Made by a program: the position numbers and the translations under genes. A model generated the notes under the pieces. It did not search any database. It had not been told where the DNA came from and worked only from the letters and a program-made list of their open reading frames with translations. A DNA stretch of 64,000 nucleotides, from positions 1-64,000 of IMG/VR virus record IMGVR_UViG_3300042483_000504; one strand, given 5' to 3'. This document shows positions 8,487-13,800 of the stretch, piece by piece. Numbering within the stretch: position 1 is the first letter of the stretch; every line of letters starts with the position of its first letter. Source of the stretch: a virus.

Positions 8487-9059
8487 ATGAAAGAGATAAT
8501 AAAATTTGGTGTTATAGTTTTGGTTATGGTTACTTTAACTTCTAAAGTTAAATCAGGTAAAATCCCATTACCAACATTTATCACAAATTCAATTGATTTG
8601 AAAAAAATGACAGATGGTGATACAATCTATATTCAAGGTCTTGGTAATTATTCAAATAGTACTTTACGTCACGCTAAACAAATTGTTGAAGAGACTTATG
8701 GTGTTCCAACTAAAATAATTGACCCAATTCAATTGAGTTCTGATTATTACATCAATGGGTTAATTGATTGTGAGAAATCTTTAGAGGATTTTGACAATAA
8801 CCAAAATAAAATTTTATTAACTGATGATGGGTGTTATTCAGTAGAAGATAAAAATACGATTGGTGGATTAGGTGAACTTTATGGTAATATCATAATTGTT
8901 GGTAAGAACCGACCAAATGAATTAAAACGTGTCATAATTCACGAGATAGGACACAATTTAGGTTTGAGTCATTGTGATAACTCAAATTGTGTTATGTCTG
9001 AAAACAGAAGTAATGATGTGAACACAATCACATTTTGTGAAAAATGTAGAAAAAATTAA
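8487..9059 (+). CDS. archaemetzincin-like zinc metalloprotease
   Basis: 190 aa. His152-Glu-Ile-Gly-His156-x5-His162-Cys163 is the HExxHxxGxxHC motif of the M54 archaemetzincin family, and Cys168, the Met-turn-like VMSEN and Cys184-x2-Cys187 complete the family's second, structural zinc site. The N-terminus has a hydrophobic segment (residues 7-18) that could anchor or export the enzyme. It probably cleaves peptides; the substrate is unknown. It has its own early-type promoter. Archaemetzincins in phages are unusual. Confidence 0.85.
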   Translation: MKEIIKFGVIVLVMVTLTSKVKSGKIPLPTFITNSIDLKKMTDGDTIYIQGLGNYSNSTLRHAKQIVEETYGVPTKIIDPIQLSSDYYINGLIDCEKSLEDFDNNQNKILLTDDGCYSVEDKNTIGGLGELYGNIIIVGKNRPNELKRVIIHEIGHNLGLSHCDNSNCVMSENRSNDVNTITFCEKCRKN

Positions 9060-9067
9060 AAAAAAAC

Positions 9068-9097
9068 TTGACAACCAAAGAACTTTTACTAAATTTG
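9068..9097 (+). promoter_or_regulatory. Bacteroidota-type promoter
   Basis: TTGACA at 9068, 19-base gap from TTG and TAAATTTG at 9090-9097, leading to the short ORF at 9125. Confidence 0.65.
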
Positions 9098-9124
9098 TTG
9101 ATATATATTAAAAGAATAATAAAA

Positions 9125-9244
9125 ATGAGAACAACTGAACAACATATTAAACAAGTAAGTCCATCGAAACAGATTCGCGTGTGTAGCGTATCGTATCCGA
9201 TGTGGTTTAGCACGTCATATGGTTCAGAAAACATATTAAGTTAA
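9125..9244 (+). CDS. short ORF, 39 aa
   Basis: MRTTEQHIKQVSPSKQIRV, 39 aa in all, with a good promoter at 9068-9097 and a terminator at 9271, so it is transcribed as a separate unit of about 200 bases. It could be a real small protein or a small RNA that happens to contain an ORF. No family recognised. Confidence 0.45.
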   Translation: MRTTEQHIKQVSPSKQIRVCSVSYPMWFSTSYGSENILS

Positions 9245-9270
9245 ATATAAACGTATATTAATTTAGTAAG

Positions 9271-9303
9271 ACCCCTGAACCAAAAGTTCGGGGGTTTTTT
9301 TTT
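9271..9303 (+). terminator. intrinsic terminator
   Basis: CCCCTGAAC, loop CAAAA, GTTCGGGGG followed by nine T. It isolates the 9125 unit from the tRNA array. Confidence 0.85.
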
Positions 9304-9313
9304 GAAATAAAAT

Positions 9314-9345
9314 TTGGAAGTTACAAAATGAAATTTGTATCTTTG
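9314..9345 (+). promoter_or_regulatory. promoter of first tRNA operon
   Basis: TTG at 9314-9316 and TATCTTTG at 9338-9345, followed 12 bases later by the boxA-like leader. Confidence 0.65.
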
Positions 9346-9356
9346 ACAACAGAAAA

Positions 9357-9373
9357 GTTCATTGACATATTGG
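9357..9373 (+). promoter_or_regulatory. boxA-like stable-RNA leader element
   Basis: GTTCATTGACATATTGG, repeated exactly at 12684 and with two changes at 13024. It resembles the boxA antitermination site of rRNA leaders (E. coli consensus TGCTCTTTAACA). Confidence 0.55.
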
Positions 9374-9388
9374 TTTAGATAATAATAC

Positions 9389-9471
9389 GGAAGGCGCCCG
9401 AATGGACGAGGACACCGCCTTGAAAGCGGCTGGGTGTAAAAGCTTTGGGGGTTCGATTCCCTCGTCTTCCG
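9389..9471 (+). tRNA. tRNA-Ser(TGA)
   Basis: Acceptor GGAAGGC/GTCTTCC, anticodon loop CTTGAAA, long serine-type variable arm, T loop TTCGATT. First gene of the array. CCA is not encoded. Confidence 0.9.
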
Positions 9472-9486
9472 CAAAATAAAAGTAAA

Positions 9487-9612
9487 ATGAAAAAAAGAGA
9501 AGTATTGACGGGAACATTTGAGTCAAGTAGAGTAATGTTAAGACAACAACCTAAAGAGGTTAAAATAAAATTTAGGTTGTTGAGAAAATTAATCAAAAGG
9601 TTACGTAAGTAA
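9487..9612 (+). CDS. short basic ORF between tRNAs, 41 aa
   Basis: MKKREVLTGTFESSRVML followed by a very basic C-terminus (FRLLRKLIKRLRK). Net charge is strongly positive, which would suit RNA binding. It fills the gap between tRNA-Ser and tRNA-Gln. No Shine-Dalgarno sequence, as usual here. Expression is uncertain. Confidence 0.45.
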   Translation: MKKREVLTGTFESSRVMLRQQPKEVKIKFRLLRKLIKRLRK

Positions 9613-9619
9613 CCATTAT

Positions 9620-9694
9620 TGTCCTGTAGGCGACGTTGGCAGAGCCACCACACTTTGAATGTGGATATCGCAGGTTCGATTCCTGCCGGGACAA
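9620..9694 (+). tRNA. tRNA-Gln(TTG)
   Basis: Acceptor TGTCCTG/CGGGACA, anticodon stem CCACA/TGTGG with loop CTTTGAA, T arm GCAGG-TTCGATT-CCTGC. Confidence 0.9.
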
Positions 9695-9800
9695 CTACCC
9701 CATCAAATAGTTTAATCCACGGGTAAAAAGAAAACACGGGACGGCAGTTCCCGAAGGTCTCACCGTAATTGTGGTAATCGGTGATTTGATGAAAATATTT
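9695..9800 (+). ncRNA. structured inter-tRNA spacer 1
   Basis: CATCAAAT (9701-9708) pairs perfectly with ATTTGATG (9784-9791), enclosing internal hairpins such as CGGGA/TCCCG. No ORF. The ends coincide with the processing sites of the flanking tRNAs. Confidence 0.5.
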
Positions 9801-9873
9801 GGGTCAGTTGCCAAGTTGGTCAAGGCACTTGTCTGAAGAACAAGCAATGGGGGTTCGATTCCCTCCTGTCCCA
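9801..9873 (+). tRNA. tRNA-Phe(GAA)
   Basis: Acceptor GGGTCAG/CTGTCCC with one T-T mismatch, anticodon stem CTTGT/ACAAG with loop CTGAAGA, T loop TTCGATT. Confidence 0.85.
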
Positions 9874-9951
9874 CGGAGTCCCTACTGATGGGAAAACCCC
9901 CACTCCCGATATGGCAGTCGGTCCATTAATCCGATGAAGTGGGGTTTTTAT
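9874..9951 (+). ncRNA. structured inter-tRNA spacer 2, terminator-like
   Basis: CCCCACT (9898-9904) pairs with AGTGGGG (9938-9944) followed by five T, with a smaller CCGA/TCGG hairpin inside. It resembles a leaky terminator that an antiterminated transcript would have to read through. Confidence 0.45.
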
Positions 9952-10027
9952 GGAGTATATAGTGTCAGTGGTCGAGCACGTTAGTTTGTGGTGCTAATAG
10001 GGTGAGTTCGAATCTCACTATACTCCC
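9952..10027 (+). tRNA. tRNA-His(GTG)
   Basis: Acceptor GGAGTAT/ATACTCC, discriminator C, anticodon loop TTGTGGT. The extra 5' G of histidine tRNAs is not encoded (T at that position). Confidence 0.9.
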
Positions 10028-10040
10028 AATTAATTTTTAA

Positions 10041-10256
10041 AACTTAGAAATCGCAGAGACAGAAAAAACATTTGTAAATGCCGACTTAGAAAATGGTCGA
10101 TGGTTATCTCCAATCATTAGTGAAAGGAAATGGCAAGAAGAAAAATTAGTTGAGATATTCGGTCATTATCCGAACGCAAGTCCGAAATGGCAATATCTCA
10201 ACGGTTTGATACACATTGCATTAGATTACATTAAACAAAATGAAGAAAAAATTTGA
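10041..10256 (+). pseudogene. open frame without a start codon, probable gene remnant
   Basis: 71 codons free of stops between the TAA at 10038 and the TGA at 10254, reading EIAETEKTFVNADLENGRWL and onward to KQNEEKI with a protein-like composition. There is no ATG, GTG or TTG at its beginning. It looks like the 3' part of a gene whose start was lost during tRNA array rearrangement. Confidence 0.45.
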
Positions 10257-10257
10257 C

Positions 10258-10281
10258 AAGTTGTAGGTTAAAAACCACAAC
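10258..10281 (+). other. hairpin directly before a start codon
   Basis: AGTTGT and GGTT pair with AACC and ACAACT, ending 1 base before the ATG at 10283. It could influence initiation of that gene. Confidence 0.4.
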
Positions 10282-10282
10282 T

Positions 10283-10480
10283 ATGAGTACAAACATCAAC
10301 AGAGCAAAACTGAACAAAGCACAAAATGGTAGAGAATACCGAAATAGATTGATTAATGACTTTTACCCAATTTATTGGGATGAAGGAATAAGTTTCTACG
10401 GAAACAAAATGAGTTATCAAGTTAGAATGTATAAAACTTGGAAACACTACAGAAAAACTCAATATAAGGTTATAACCTAA
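10283..10480 (+). CDS. small basic hypothetical protein
   Basis: 65 aa starting MSTNINRAKLNKAQNGREYR and rich in Tyr, Lys and Arg. The frame extends upstream to 10253, but that start would overlap the hairpin and the end of the remnant ORF. The composition suggests nucleic-acid binding; no family recognised. Confidence 0.55.
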   Translation: MSTNINRAKLNKAQNGREYRNRLINDFYPIYWDEGISFYGNKMSYQVRMYKTWKHYRKTQYKVIT

Positions 10481-10572
10481 TAATGGGTGAATATTAGGTT
10501 CAGACCTAATAATGGGTGATTATAAGGCTCCAACCTTATAATGGTCGATTATAAGTCTCCAACCTTATTATT
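10463..10572 (+). repeat. tandem array of four decaying hairpin repeats
   Basis: A unit of about 29 bases starts at 10463, 10490, 10520 and 10550. Each contains a short inverted repeat (for example ATTAGGT-TCAG-ACCTAAT and TTATAAGG-CTCCAA-CCTTATAA) followed by TAATGGnNGA. The stems change by compensating substitutions, so the hairpin seems to be what is kept. The first unit overlaps the end of the gene at 10283. Confidence 0.65.
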
Positions 10573-10573
10573 T

Positions 10574-10645
10574 GGTTCCTTGGTGTAACGGATAGCACCT
10601 ATCGCTACGGACGATAATGTCAAGGTTCGAGTCCTTGGGGGACTA
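10574..10645 (+). tRNA. tRNA-Arg(ACG)
   Basis: Anticodon stem TATCG/CGATA with loop CTACGGA, T arm CAAGG-TTCGAGT-CCTTG, acceptor GGTTCCT/GGGGACT ending in a G-T pair. Confidence 0.85.
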
Positions 10646-10685
10646 CGTATCCGATGTGTGATACCGAGCTAGGTCGGTGTATTTT

Positions 10686-10773
10686 GGAAGATTACTCAAA
10701 TTGGTAAAGAGGCTTGTTTGCTAAACAAGTAGGTCTGAAATATGACGCGTAGGTTCGAACCCTACATCTTCCG
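10686..10773 (+). tRNA. tRNA-Ser(GCT)
   Basis: Acceptor GGAAGAT/ATCTTCC, anticodon stem CTTGT/ACAAG with loop TTGCTAA, long variable arm. The preceding 40-base spacer contains an ACCGA/TCGGT hairpin. Confidence 0.9.
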
Positions 10774-10779
10774 CAAACG

Positions 10780-10849
10780 TCGTTATAGTGTAAAGGTAGT
10801 CACAACACTCTCATAAGGTGTGGGTTCAGGTTCGAGTCCTGATAACGAT
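10780..10849 (+). tRNA. tRNA-Met(CAT) or lysidine-type tRNA-Ile(CAT)
   Basis: Perfect acceptor TCGTTAT/ATAACGA, anticodon stem ACACT/GGTGT with loop CTCATAA. It lacks the three G-C anticodon pairs of an initiator, so it is an elongator Met or an Ile2 tRNA. Confidence 0.85.
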
Positions 10850-10872
10850 ACAAAAAAAAATTAACTAAGGTA

Positions 10873-10903
10873 TTGTGAGAATGAAAATGATTACTTATCT
10901 TTG
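10873..10903 (+). promoter_or_regulatory. internal promoter of tRNA array
   Basis: TTG at 10873-10875, 20-base spacer and TATCTTTG at 10896-10903, 13 bases before tRNA-Pro. The block TTGTGAGAA...AATGATTA is shared with the promoter at 12973. Confidence 0.6.
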
Positions 10904-10916
10904 TTAAACAAACAAA

Positions 10917-10988
10917 CGGGGTATAGTCTTGGGGTGAGACGCTTGGTTTGGGACCAAGAGGCGGCAGGTTCGACACCTGCTACCCCGA
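10917..10988 (+). tRNA. tRNA-Pro(TGG)
   Basis: Acceptor CGGGGTA/TACCCCG, anticodon stem CTTGG/CCAAG with loop TTTGGGA. CCA follows the discriminator in the DNA (10989-10991). Confidence 0.9.
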
Positions 10989-10998
10989 CCAAAAATAA

Positions 10999-11072
10999 CG
11001 GTACGTAGCTCAGCTGGTAAGAGCATTCGCCTGATACGTGAAAGGTCGTAGGTTCAAATCCTACCGTACCGA
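10999..11072 (+). tRNA. tRNA-Ile(GAT)
   Basis: Acceptor CGGTACG/CGTACCG, anticodon stem TTCGC/GTGAA with loop CTGATAC, T loop TTCAAAT. Confidence 0.9.
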
Positions 11073-11194
11073 CTACTTAATACCAATCGGGTTTGTCGTG
11101 AAGTGAGACCTGCGACTATGACACTTAGGTGTAATTAGACAAAACGACATTAAAATACTCACCGTGGAAGGTGTTTGTGGTGACCTTCCAAATT
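11073..11194 (+). ncRNA. inter-tRNA spacer 3, weakly structured
   Basis: 122 bases with no ORF. GTCGT near 11099 can pair with ACGAC near 11144, and GGAAGGTG/GACCTTCC form a hairpin near 11166-11190. Less convincing than the other spacers. Confidence 0.35.
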
Positions 11195-11271
11195 TGACTT
11201 CGTAGCTCAGTTGGTTTAGAGCAGTACACTTTTAATGTACGGGTCGTGAGTTCGATTCTCACCGGGGTCAC
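11195..11271 (+). tRNA. tRNA-Lys(TTT)
   Basis: Acceptor TGACTTC/GGGGTCA, anticodon stem GTACA/TGTAC with loop CTTTTAA, T loop TTCGATT. Confidence 0.9.
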
Positions 11272-11277
11272 AATAAT

Positions 11278-11351
11278 TAGCCCTTTAGCTTAAAGGTGAA
11301 GTACTTGTTTTACATACAAGATAGTGTAGGTTCGAGTCCTACAGGGGCTAC
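11278..11351 (+). tRNA. tRNA-Val(TAC)
   Basis: Acceptor TAGCCCT/GGGGCTA, anticodon stem CTTGT/ACAAG with loop TTTACAT. Confidence 0.9.
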
Positions 11352-11436
11352 ATTAGAGATATGGGGTTTACCTCCTGACACGAAGTACAAGTGATGGTTT
11401 AATCCTTCGGGAACCAATCTCTAAAATAATTAGTAC
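11352..11436 (+). ncRNA. structured inter-tRNA spacer 4
   Basis: TTAGAGAT (11353-11360) pairs perfectly with ATCTCTAA (11417-11424). Inside is GGTT-taa-TCC-TTCG-GGA-ACC with a UUCG tetraloop, plus a short GGGG/CCTC hairpin. Confidence 0.55.
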
Positions 11437-11546
11437 GAAGATATTAAGTTGGGTTTCCTAGTGGTAACGGTATGAACTATAGTAAGTAAGCCACAAGATT
11501 CTAGTAATAAGCGACAGATGGATTACTCGCGACTTAATATTAAATT
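11437..11546 (+). ncRNA. structured inter-tRNA spacer 5
   Basis: ATATTAAGTTG (11441-11451) pairs with CGACTTAATAT (11530-11540), 11 pairs with one G-T. The inside begins like the 5' half of a tRNA (CCTAGTGGTAACGG) but has no T arm. Confidence 0.55.
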
Positions 11547-11620
11547 GGACAGATGCCTGAGTGGTCTAAAGGGGTGGGCTGCAAACCCATTATTCGGGAG
11601 TTCGAACCTCTCTCTGTCCT
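11547..11620 (+). tRNA. tRNA-Cys(GCA)
   Basis: Acceptor GGACAGA/TCTGTCC, anticodon loop CTGCAAA on a GTGGG/CCCAT stem, T loop TTCGAAC. Confidence 0.9.
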
Positions 11621-11647
11621 CAATGAAATATAAAAATTTCATTATTC

Positions 11648-11719
11648 GCATCATTGGTGTAATGGCTAGCATAAATGGTTCCAACCCATTTGGTCAGGGT
11701 TCGAGTCCTTGGTGGTGCG
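11648..11719 (+). tRNA. tRNA-Trp(CCA)
   Basis: Acceptor GCATCAT/GTGGTGC, anticodon stem AATGG/CCATT with loop TTCCAAC, discriminator G. Confidence 0.88.
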
Positions 11720-11745
11720 CGAAATGACATTAATTGTCATATAAT

Positions 11746-11828
<83 letters not shown>

Positions 11829-11906
11829 CCAAGATATCGTAGGAGAGTTGATTAAGTTCAAACCCGCCGTTAAATTGTGAAGGACAATCTACGATATTTT
11901 CTTTAT
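11829..11906 (+). ncRNA. structured inter-tRNA spacer 6
   Basis: ATATCGTAG (11834-11842) pairs perfectly with CTACGATAT (11889-11897), leaving about 46 bases inside. No ORF. Confidence 0.55.
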
Positions 11907-11987
11907 GGGTGTGTTGAGCAATTGGCTGGCTCGCCTGATTGTAGCTCAGGTCTTAATCGCGTGGGGGTTCGAATCCCTCCGCACCCA
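11907..11987 (+). tRNA. tRNA, anticodon probably GTA (second Tyr-like)
   Basis: Acceptor GGGTGTG/CGCACCC, D stem GAGC/GCTC, anticodon stem CCTGA/TCAGG with loop TTGTAGC, 12-base variable region, T loop TTCGAAT. By position the anticodon is GTA. The loop is atypical on its 3' side, so the isotype is uncertain. Confidence 0.7.
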
Positions 11988-12004
11988 CTTAAAAACAAAT
12001 AACT

Positions 12005-12403
12005 ATGTCACTAAGAGAACAAATTAATGTCGAATTTATGACGGCATTTAAAAACAAAGAAATGGAAAAGAAAAACTTTTTAGGTGTACTAAAAGGTGAA
12101 ATCCAAAATGAAGAAGGTAGAGGTGTTAGTGTGACAGATGAGGTAGTTCTTTCTATTTTAAAGAAAATGGAAAAATCATTAACACAGACAAACACTGATG
12201 AATCTTTAAAAGAATTAGAATACATTAAACCATATTTACCAAAGTTAATGGATGAATTTAGTATCCGTTCAATCATCAGAACATTTAAAAAAGATGGTAT
12301 TGATAATGTTGGTAAAATGATGGGTGCTTTCAATAAAGTATATAAGGGTAAAGCCGACAATACTTTAGTTTCAAAAATTGTTAAAGAAGTACTTGAAAAT
12401 TAA
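12005..12403 (+). CDS. GatB/YqeY-family protein
   Basis: 132 aa. The sequence (MSLREQINVEFMTAFKNKEM, GVLKGEIQNEE, LKELEYIKPYLPKLMDE, GKMMGAFNKVYKGKADNTLV) fits the YqeY family, whose fold matches the tRNA-binding tail domain of the amidotransferase subunit GatB. Length is normal for YqeY (about 150 aa). It lies inside the tRNA array 18 bases after a tRNA, with no promoter of its own visible, so it is probably co-transcribed. I infer a tRNA-related role; the biochemical function of YqeY is not firmly known. Confidence 0.88.
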   Translation: MSLREQINVEFMTAFKNKEMEKKNFLGVLKGEIQNEEGRGVSVTDEVVLSILKKMEKSLTQTNTDESLKELEYIKPYLPKLMDEFSIRSIIRTFKKDGIDNVGKMMGAFNKVYKGKADNTLVSKIVKEVLEN

Positions 12404-12488
12404 AAATCTAAACCAATTTGTTAAAAATTTTTCACTAACTATTGAACTTTTCAAAAAGTACAATATATTTAATAAAAAAGACAACACA

Positions 12489-12566
12489 ATGCAAAATTTG
12501 AATAACATACTTTTAAATGCGAGAACGGAGGGAGACAATCCTTGTGTATCGGAGAAGATGTGTTAA
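12489..12566 (+). CDS. short ORF, 25 aa
   Basis: MQNLNNILLNARTEGDNPCV to SEKMC, preceded by TTG near 12445 and a TATATTTA box near 12465-12472, and followed by a terminator. The separate transcription unit argues for a real small gene or small RNA. A longer frame from 12378 would cross this promoter and overlap the YqeY gene. Confidence 0.4.
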   Translation: MQNLNNILLNARTEGDNPCVSEKMC

Positions 12567-12590
12567 TTCATTAAGATAAAATTTAAATGA

Positions 12591-12621
12591 AACCCTTCTC
12601 CAAAAGAGAGGGGTTTTTTTT
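12591..12621 (+). terminator. intrinsic terminator
   Basis: CCCTTCTC, loop CAAAA, GAGAGGGG followed by eight T. It ends the first part of the tRNA array. Confidence 0.85.
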
Positions 12622-12632
12622 GTGACCTAAGT

Positions 12633-12663
12633 TTGGCAAATCAAAATAAAAGTATTAGATTTG
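12633..12663 (+). promoter_or_regulatory. promoter of second tRNA operon
   Basis: TTG at 12633-12635, 20-base spacer, TAGATTTG at 12656-12663. Confidence 0.6.
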
Positions 12664-12683
12664 TAAGACAAAACAGAACAAGA

Positions 12684-12700
12684 GTTCATTGACATATTGG
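12684..12700 (+). promoter_or_regulatory. boxA-like stable-RNA leader element
   Basis: GTTCATTGACATATTGG, identical to 9357-9373. Confidence 0.55.
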
Positions 12701-12713
12701 AATAGAAGTAGAT

Positions 12714-12787
12714 ACCCTTGTGGTGGAAAGGTATACACGATAGTTTTAGAAACTATTTTTTTGTGGGTTCGAATCCCACCAAGGGTA
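12714..12787 (+). tRNA. tRNA-Leu(TAG) without long variable arm
   Basis: Acceptor ACCCTTG/CAAGGGT, anticodon stem ATAGT/ACTAT with loop TTTAGAA. The variable region is only six T, while leucine tRNAs normally have a long arm, so either the arm was lost or charging differs. Confidence 0.75.
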
Positions 12788-12873
12788 CTTCGTTATCACA
12801 TATCGGTTCGACTCCGGTACTGTCCGTGACGACGGGCGGTTAGTTTAATTGGCCTAAAACGTGAAACGTATTT
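12788..12873 (+). ncRNA. candidate circularly permuted tRNA
   Basis: The tRNA parts occur in the order 3' half, then 5' half. T arm ATCGG-TTCGACT-CCGGT (12802-12818) and acceptor 3' strand ACTGTCC (12819-12825) come first. After 8 bases follow acceptor 5' strand GGGCGGT (12834-12840), TA, and D arm GTTT-AATTGGCCTA-AAAC (12843-12860) with the conserved GG. The outer ends CGTTATCAC (12791-12799) and GTGAAACG (12861-12868) pair with one bulged A, as an anticodon stem should. The acceptor strands pair 7 of 7 including two G-T. The anticodon cannot be read because the break falls in its loop. Confidence 0.5.
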
Positions 12874-12947
12874 GGTTCAGTAGCTCAACAGGTGAGAGCA
12901 GGACGCTTATATCGTCAAGGTTGGGGGTTCAAATCCCTTCTGAACTA
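12874..12947 (+). tRNA. tRNA-Ile(TAT)
   Basis: Acceptor GGTTCAG/CTGAACT with a terminal G-T pair, anticodon loop CTTATAT on GACG/CGTC, T loop TTCAAAT. It reads ATA, a common codon in AT-rich phage genes. Confidence 0.82.
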
Positions 12948-12972
12948 CAGAAAAAAAAATATCACAAAGAGC

Positions 12973-13003
12973 TTGTGAGAACAAAAGAAAATGATTAGAT
13001 TTG
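12973..13003 (+). promoter_or_regulatory. promoter of third tRNA operon
   Basis: TTGTGAGAA at 12973 and TAGATTTG at 12996-13003. Confidence 0.6.
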
Positions 13004-13023
13004 TAAGACAAAAGAAAACAAAA

Positions 13024-13040
13024 GGTCTTTGACATATCGG
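13024..13040 (+). promoter_or_regulatory. boxA-like stable-RNA leader element
   Basis: GGTCTTTGACATATCGG, a close variant of the elements at 9357 and 12684. Confidence 0.5.
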
Positions 13041-13057
13041 AATAGAAAAAACAAAAT

Positions 13058-13131
13058 GTCGCGTTAGACGAGAGGTTTAAGTCGTCACCCTTTCAAGGTG
13101 AAAATCACGGGTTCGAATCCCGTACGCGATA
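13058..13131 (+). tRNA. tRNA-Glu(TTC)
   Basis: Acceptor GTCGCGT/ACGCGAT, anticodon stem TCACC/GGTGA with loop CTTTCAA, T arm ACGGG-TTCGAAT-CCCGT. Confidence 0.9.
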
Positions 13132-13233
13132 CAAAGGTCGGAGTAATTAACCGAACCCTAACAAGAAAATAAACATATTGCCTAAGGAAATTTGTCGACA
13201 CTAATTTCTGTTTATTGTTCTTGATTAATTACT
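13132..13233 (+). ncRNA. rod-like structured spacer overlapping the next tRNA
   Basis: AGTAATTAA (13142-13150) pairs perfectly with TTAATTACT (13225-13233), and AAGAAAATAAACA (13163-13175) pairs with TGTTTATTGTTCTT (13209-13222). The outer 3' strand shares six bases with the acceptor stem of the tRNA at 13228, so the two folds exclude each other. Confidence 0.55.
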
Positions 13234-13303
13234 TATGGTGTAAATTGGTTTGCACATCGCTCAAAAGGGCGAAGGGTTGTAGGTTCGAGTCCTATGGGTA
13301 ATT
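13228..13303 (+). tRNA. tRNA with irregular anticodon loop, possibly Leu(CAA)
   Basis: Acceptor ATTACTT/GGGTAAT, D stem GTG/CAC, T arm GTAGG-TTCGAGT-CCTAT are clear. The anticodon arm is TCGC-TCAAAAGG-GCGA with an 8-base loop, or TCGCT/GGCGA with 6 bases. The only T followed by a triplet gives CAA. The isotype is a guess. Confidence 0.6.
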
Positions 13304-13308
13304 CATAT

Positions 13309-13380
13309 CGCGGGTTGGGGGAGTGGTCACCCCGTTGGGCTCATAACCCAAAGACACAGGTTCGAATCCTGTACCCGCTA
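13309..13380 (+). tRNA. initiator tRNA-fMet(CAT)
   Basis: Anticodon stem TTGGG/CCCAA with three consecutive G-C pairs next to loop CTCATAA, and an unpaired 1-72 position (C1, T72). These are the two hallmarks of a bacterial initiator. Confidence 0.9.
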
Positions 13381-13571
13381 CTAAACAAGTGAAGACGGTG
13401 AGTAAACCCTCACTGTCTATAAATCCCAAGATGGTACTTGATTCGCGATAGTAAAGTATTGAGGGTAGAATTACTATAAGTCGGGGATTAGCTACCCCAA
13501 TGACGAAAATGTAATCACCGAGTAAAATTGGTTATGATGTGTAAAGGTCACGAAAAACTTGTTTTTATTAT
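13381..13571 (+). ncRNA. long structured spacer between tRNA-fMet and tRNA-Asp
   Basis: 191 bases without an ORF. Hairpins seen: GACGGTGAG/CTCACTGTC enclosed by CAAGT/ACTTG, ATAGTAA/TTACTAT, and GGGG-ATTAGCTA-CCCC. No known RNA family recognised. Confidence 0.5.
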
Positions 13572-13643
13572 GGTCTATTGGTGTAGTGGCTAACATACAT
13601 CCCTGTCACGGATGTGCCGCGAGTTCGATTCTCGCATAGACCG
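13572..13643 (+). tRNA. tRNA-Asp(GTC)
   Basis: Perfect acceptor GGTCTAT/ATAGACC, anticodon stem CATCC/GGATG with loop CTGTCAC. Confidence 0.92.
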
Positions 13644-13693
13644 CAAAATAAAGGAGTTATAACCCTTTATATGACAGGTTCGAAACTGTCGAT

Positions 13694-13766
13694 TGGATAT
13701 AGTGTAATGGAGCACGGATGATGGTAATACGGATTTCAGATTAAGGTTCGAACCCTTATTATTCAG
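13694..13766 (+). tRNA. degenerate tRNA-like element
   Basis: Acceptor TGGATAT/TTATTCA with one mismatch, D arm AGTGTAATGGAGCAC and T arm TAAGG-TTCGAAC-CCTTA are present and total length is 73, but no good anticodon stem forms. The best fit, CGGAT/ATACG, has a mismatch and lacks T33. An isolated T-arm-like hairpin (ACAG-GTTCGAAA-CTGT) lies just upstream at 13674. Confidence 0.45.
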
Positions 13767-13800
13767 CAAAGAGAAAAACAATTATTTGTCAATCTAAGTA

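Noticed and set aside
9880-9900. Hammerhead-like core (CTGATGGGAAAA)
   Set aside because: The conserved CUGAUGA is not intact and the three stems cannot be placed; the CCCCACT/AGTGGGG hairpin explains the region better.
10463-10572. Possible CRISPR array
   Set aside because: Units follow each other without unique spacers, they are imperfect, and no cas genes are near.
9195-10658. 13-base repeat CGTATCCGATGTG at 9193 and 10646
   Set aside because: A match of this length is expected by chance in a window this size, and the contexts differ.
12378-12566. 62-codon frame including the 25 aa ORF
   Set aside because: It overlaps the YqeY gene and crosses a promoter-like region; the shorter ORF from 12489 is preferred.
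13665-13693. Separate tRNA gene ending in the T-arm-like hairpin at 13674
   Set aside because: Only a single T-arm-like hairpin is present, with no acceptor or D arm; treated as a remnant.
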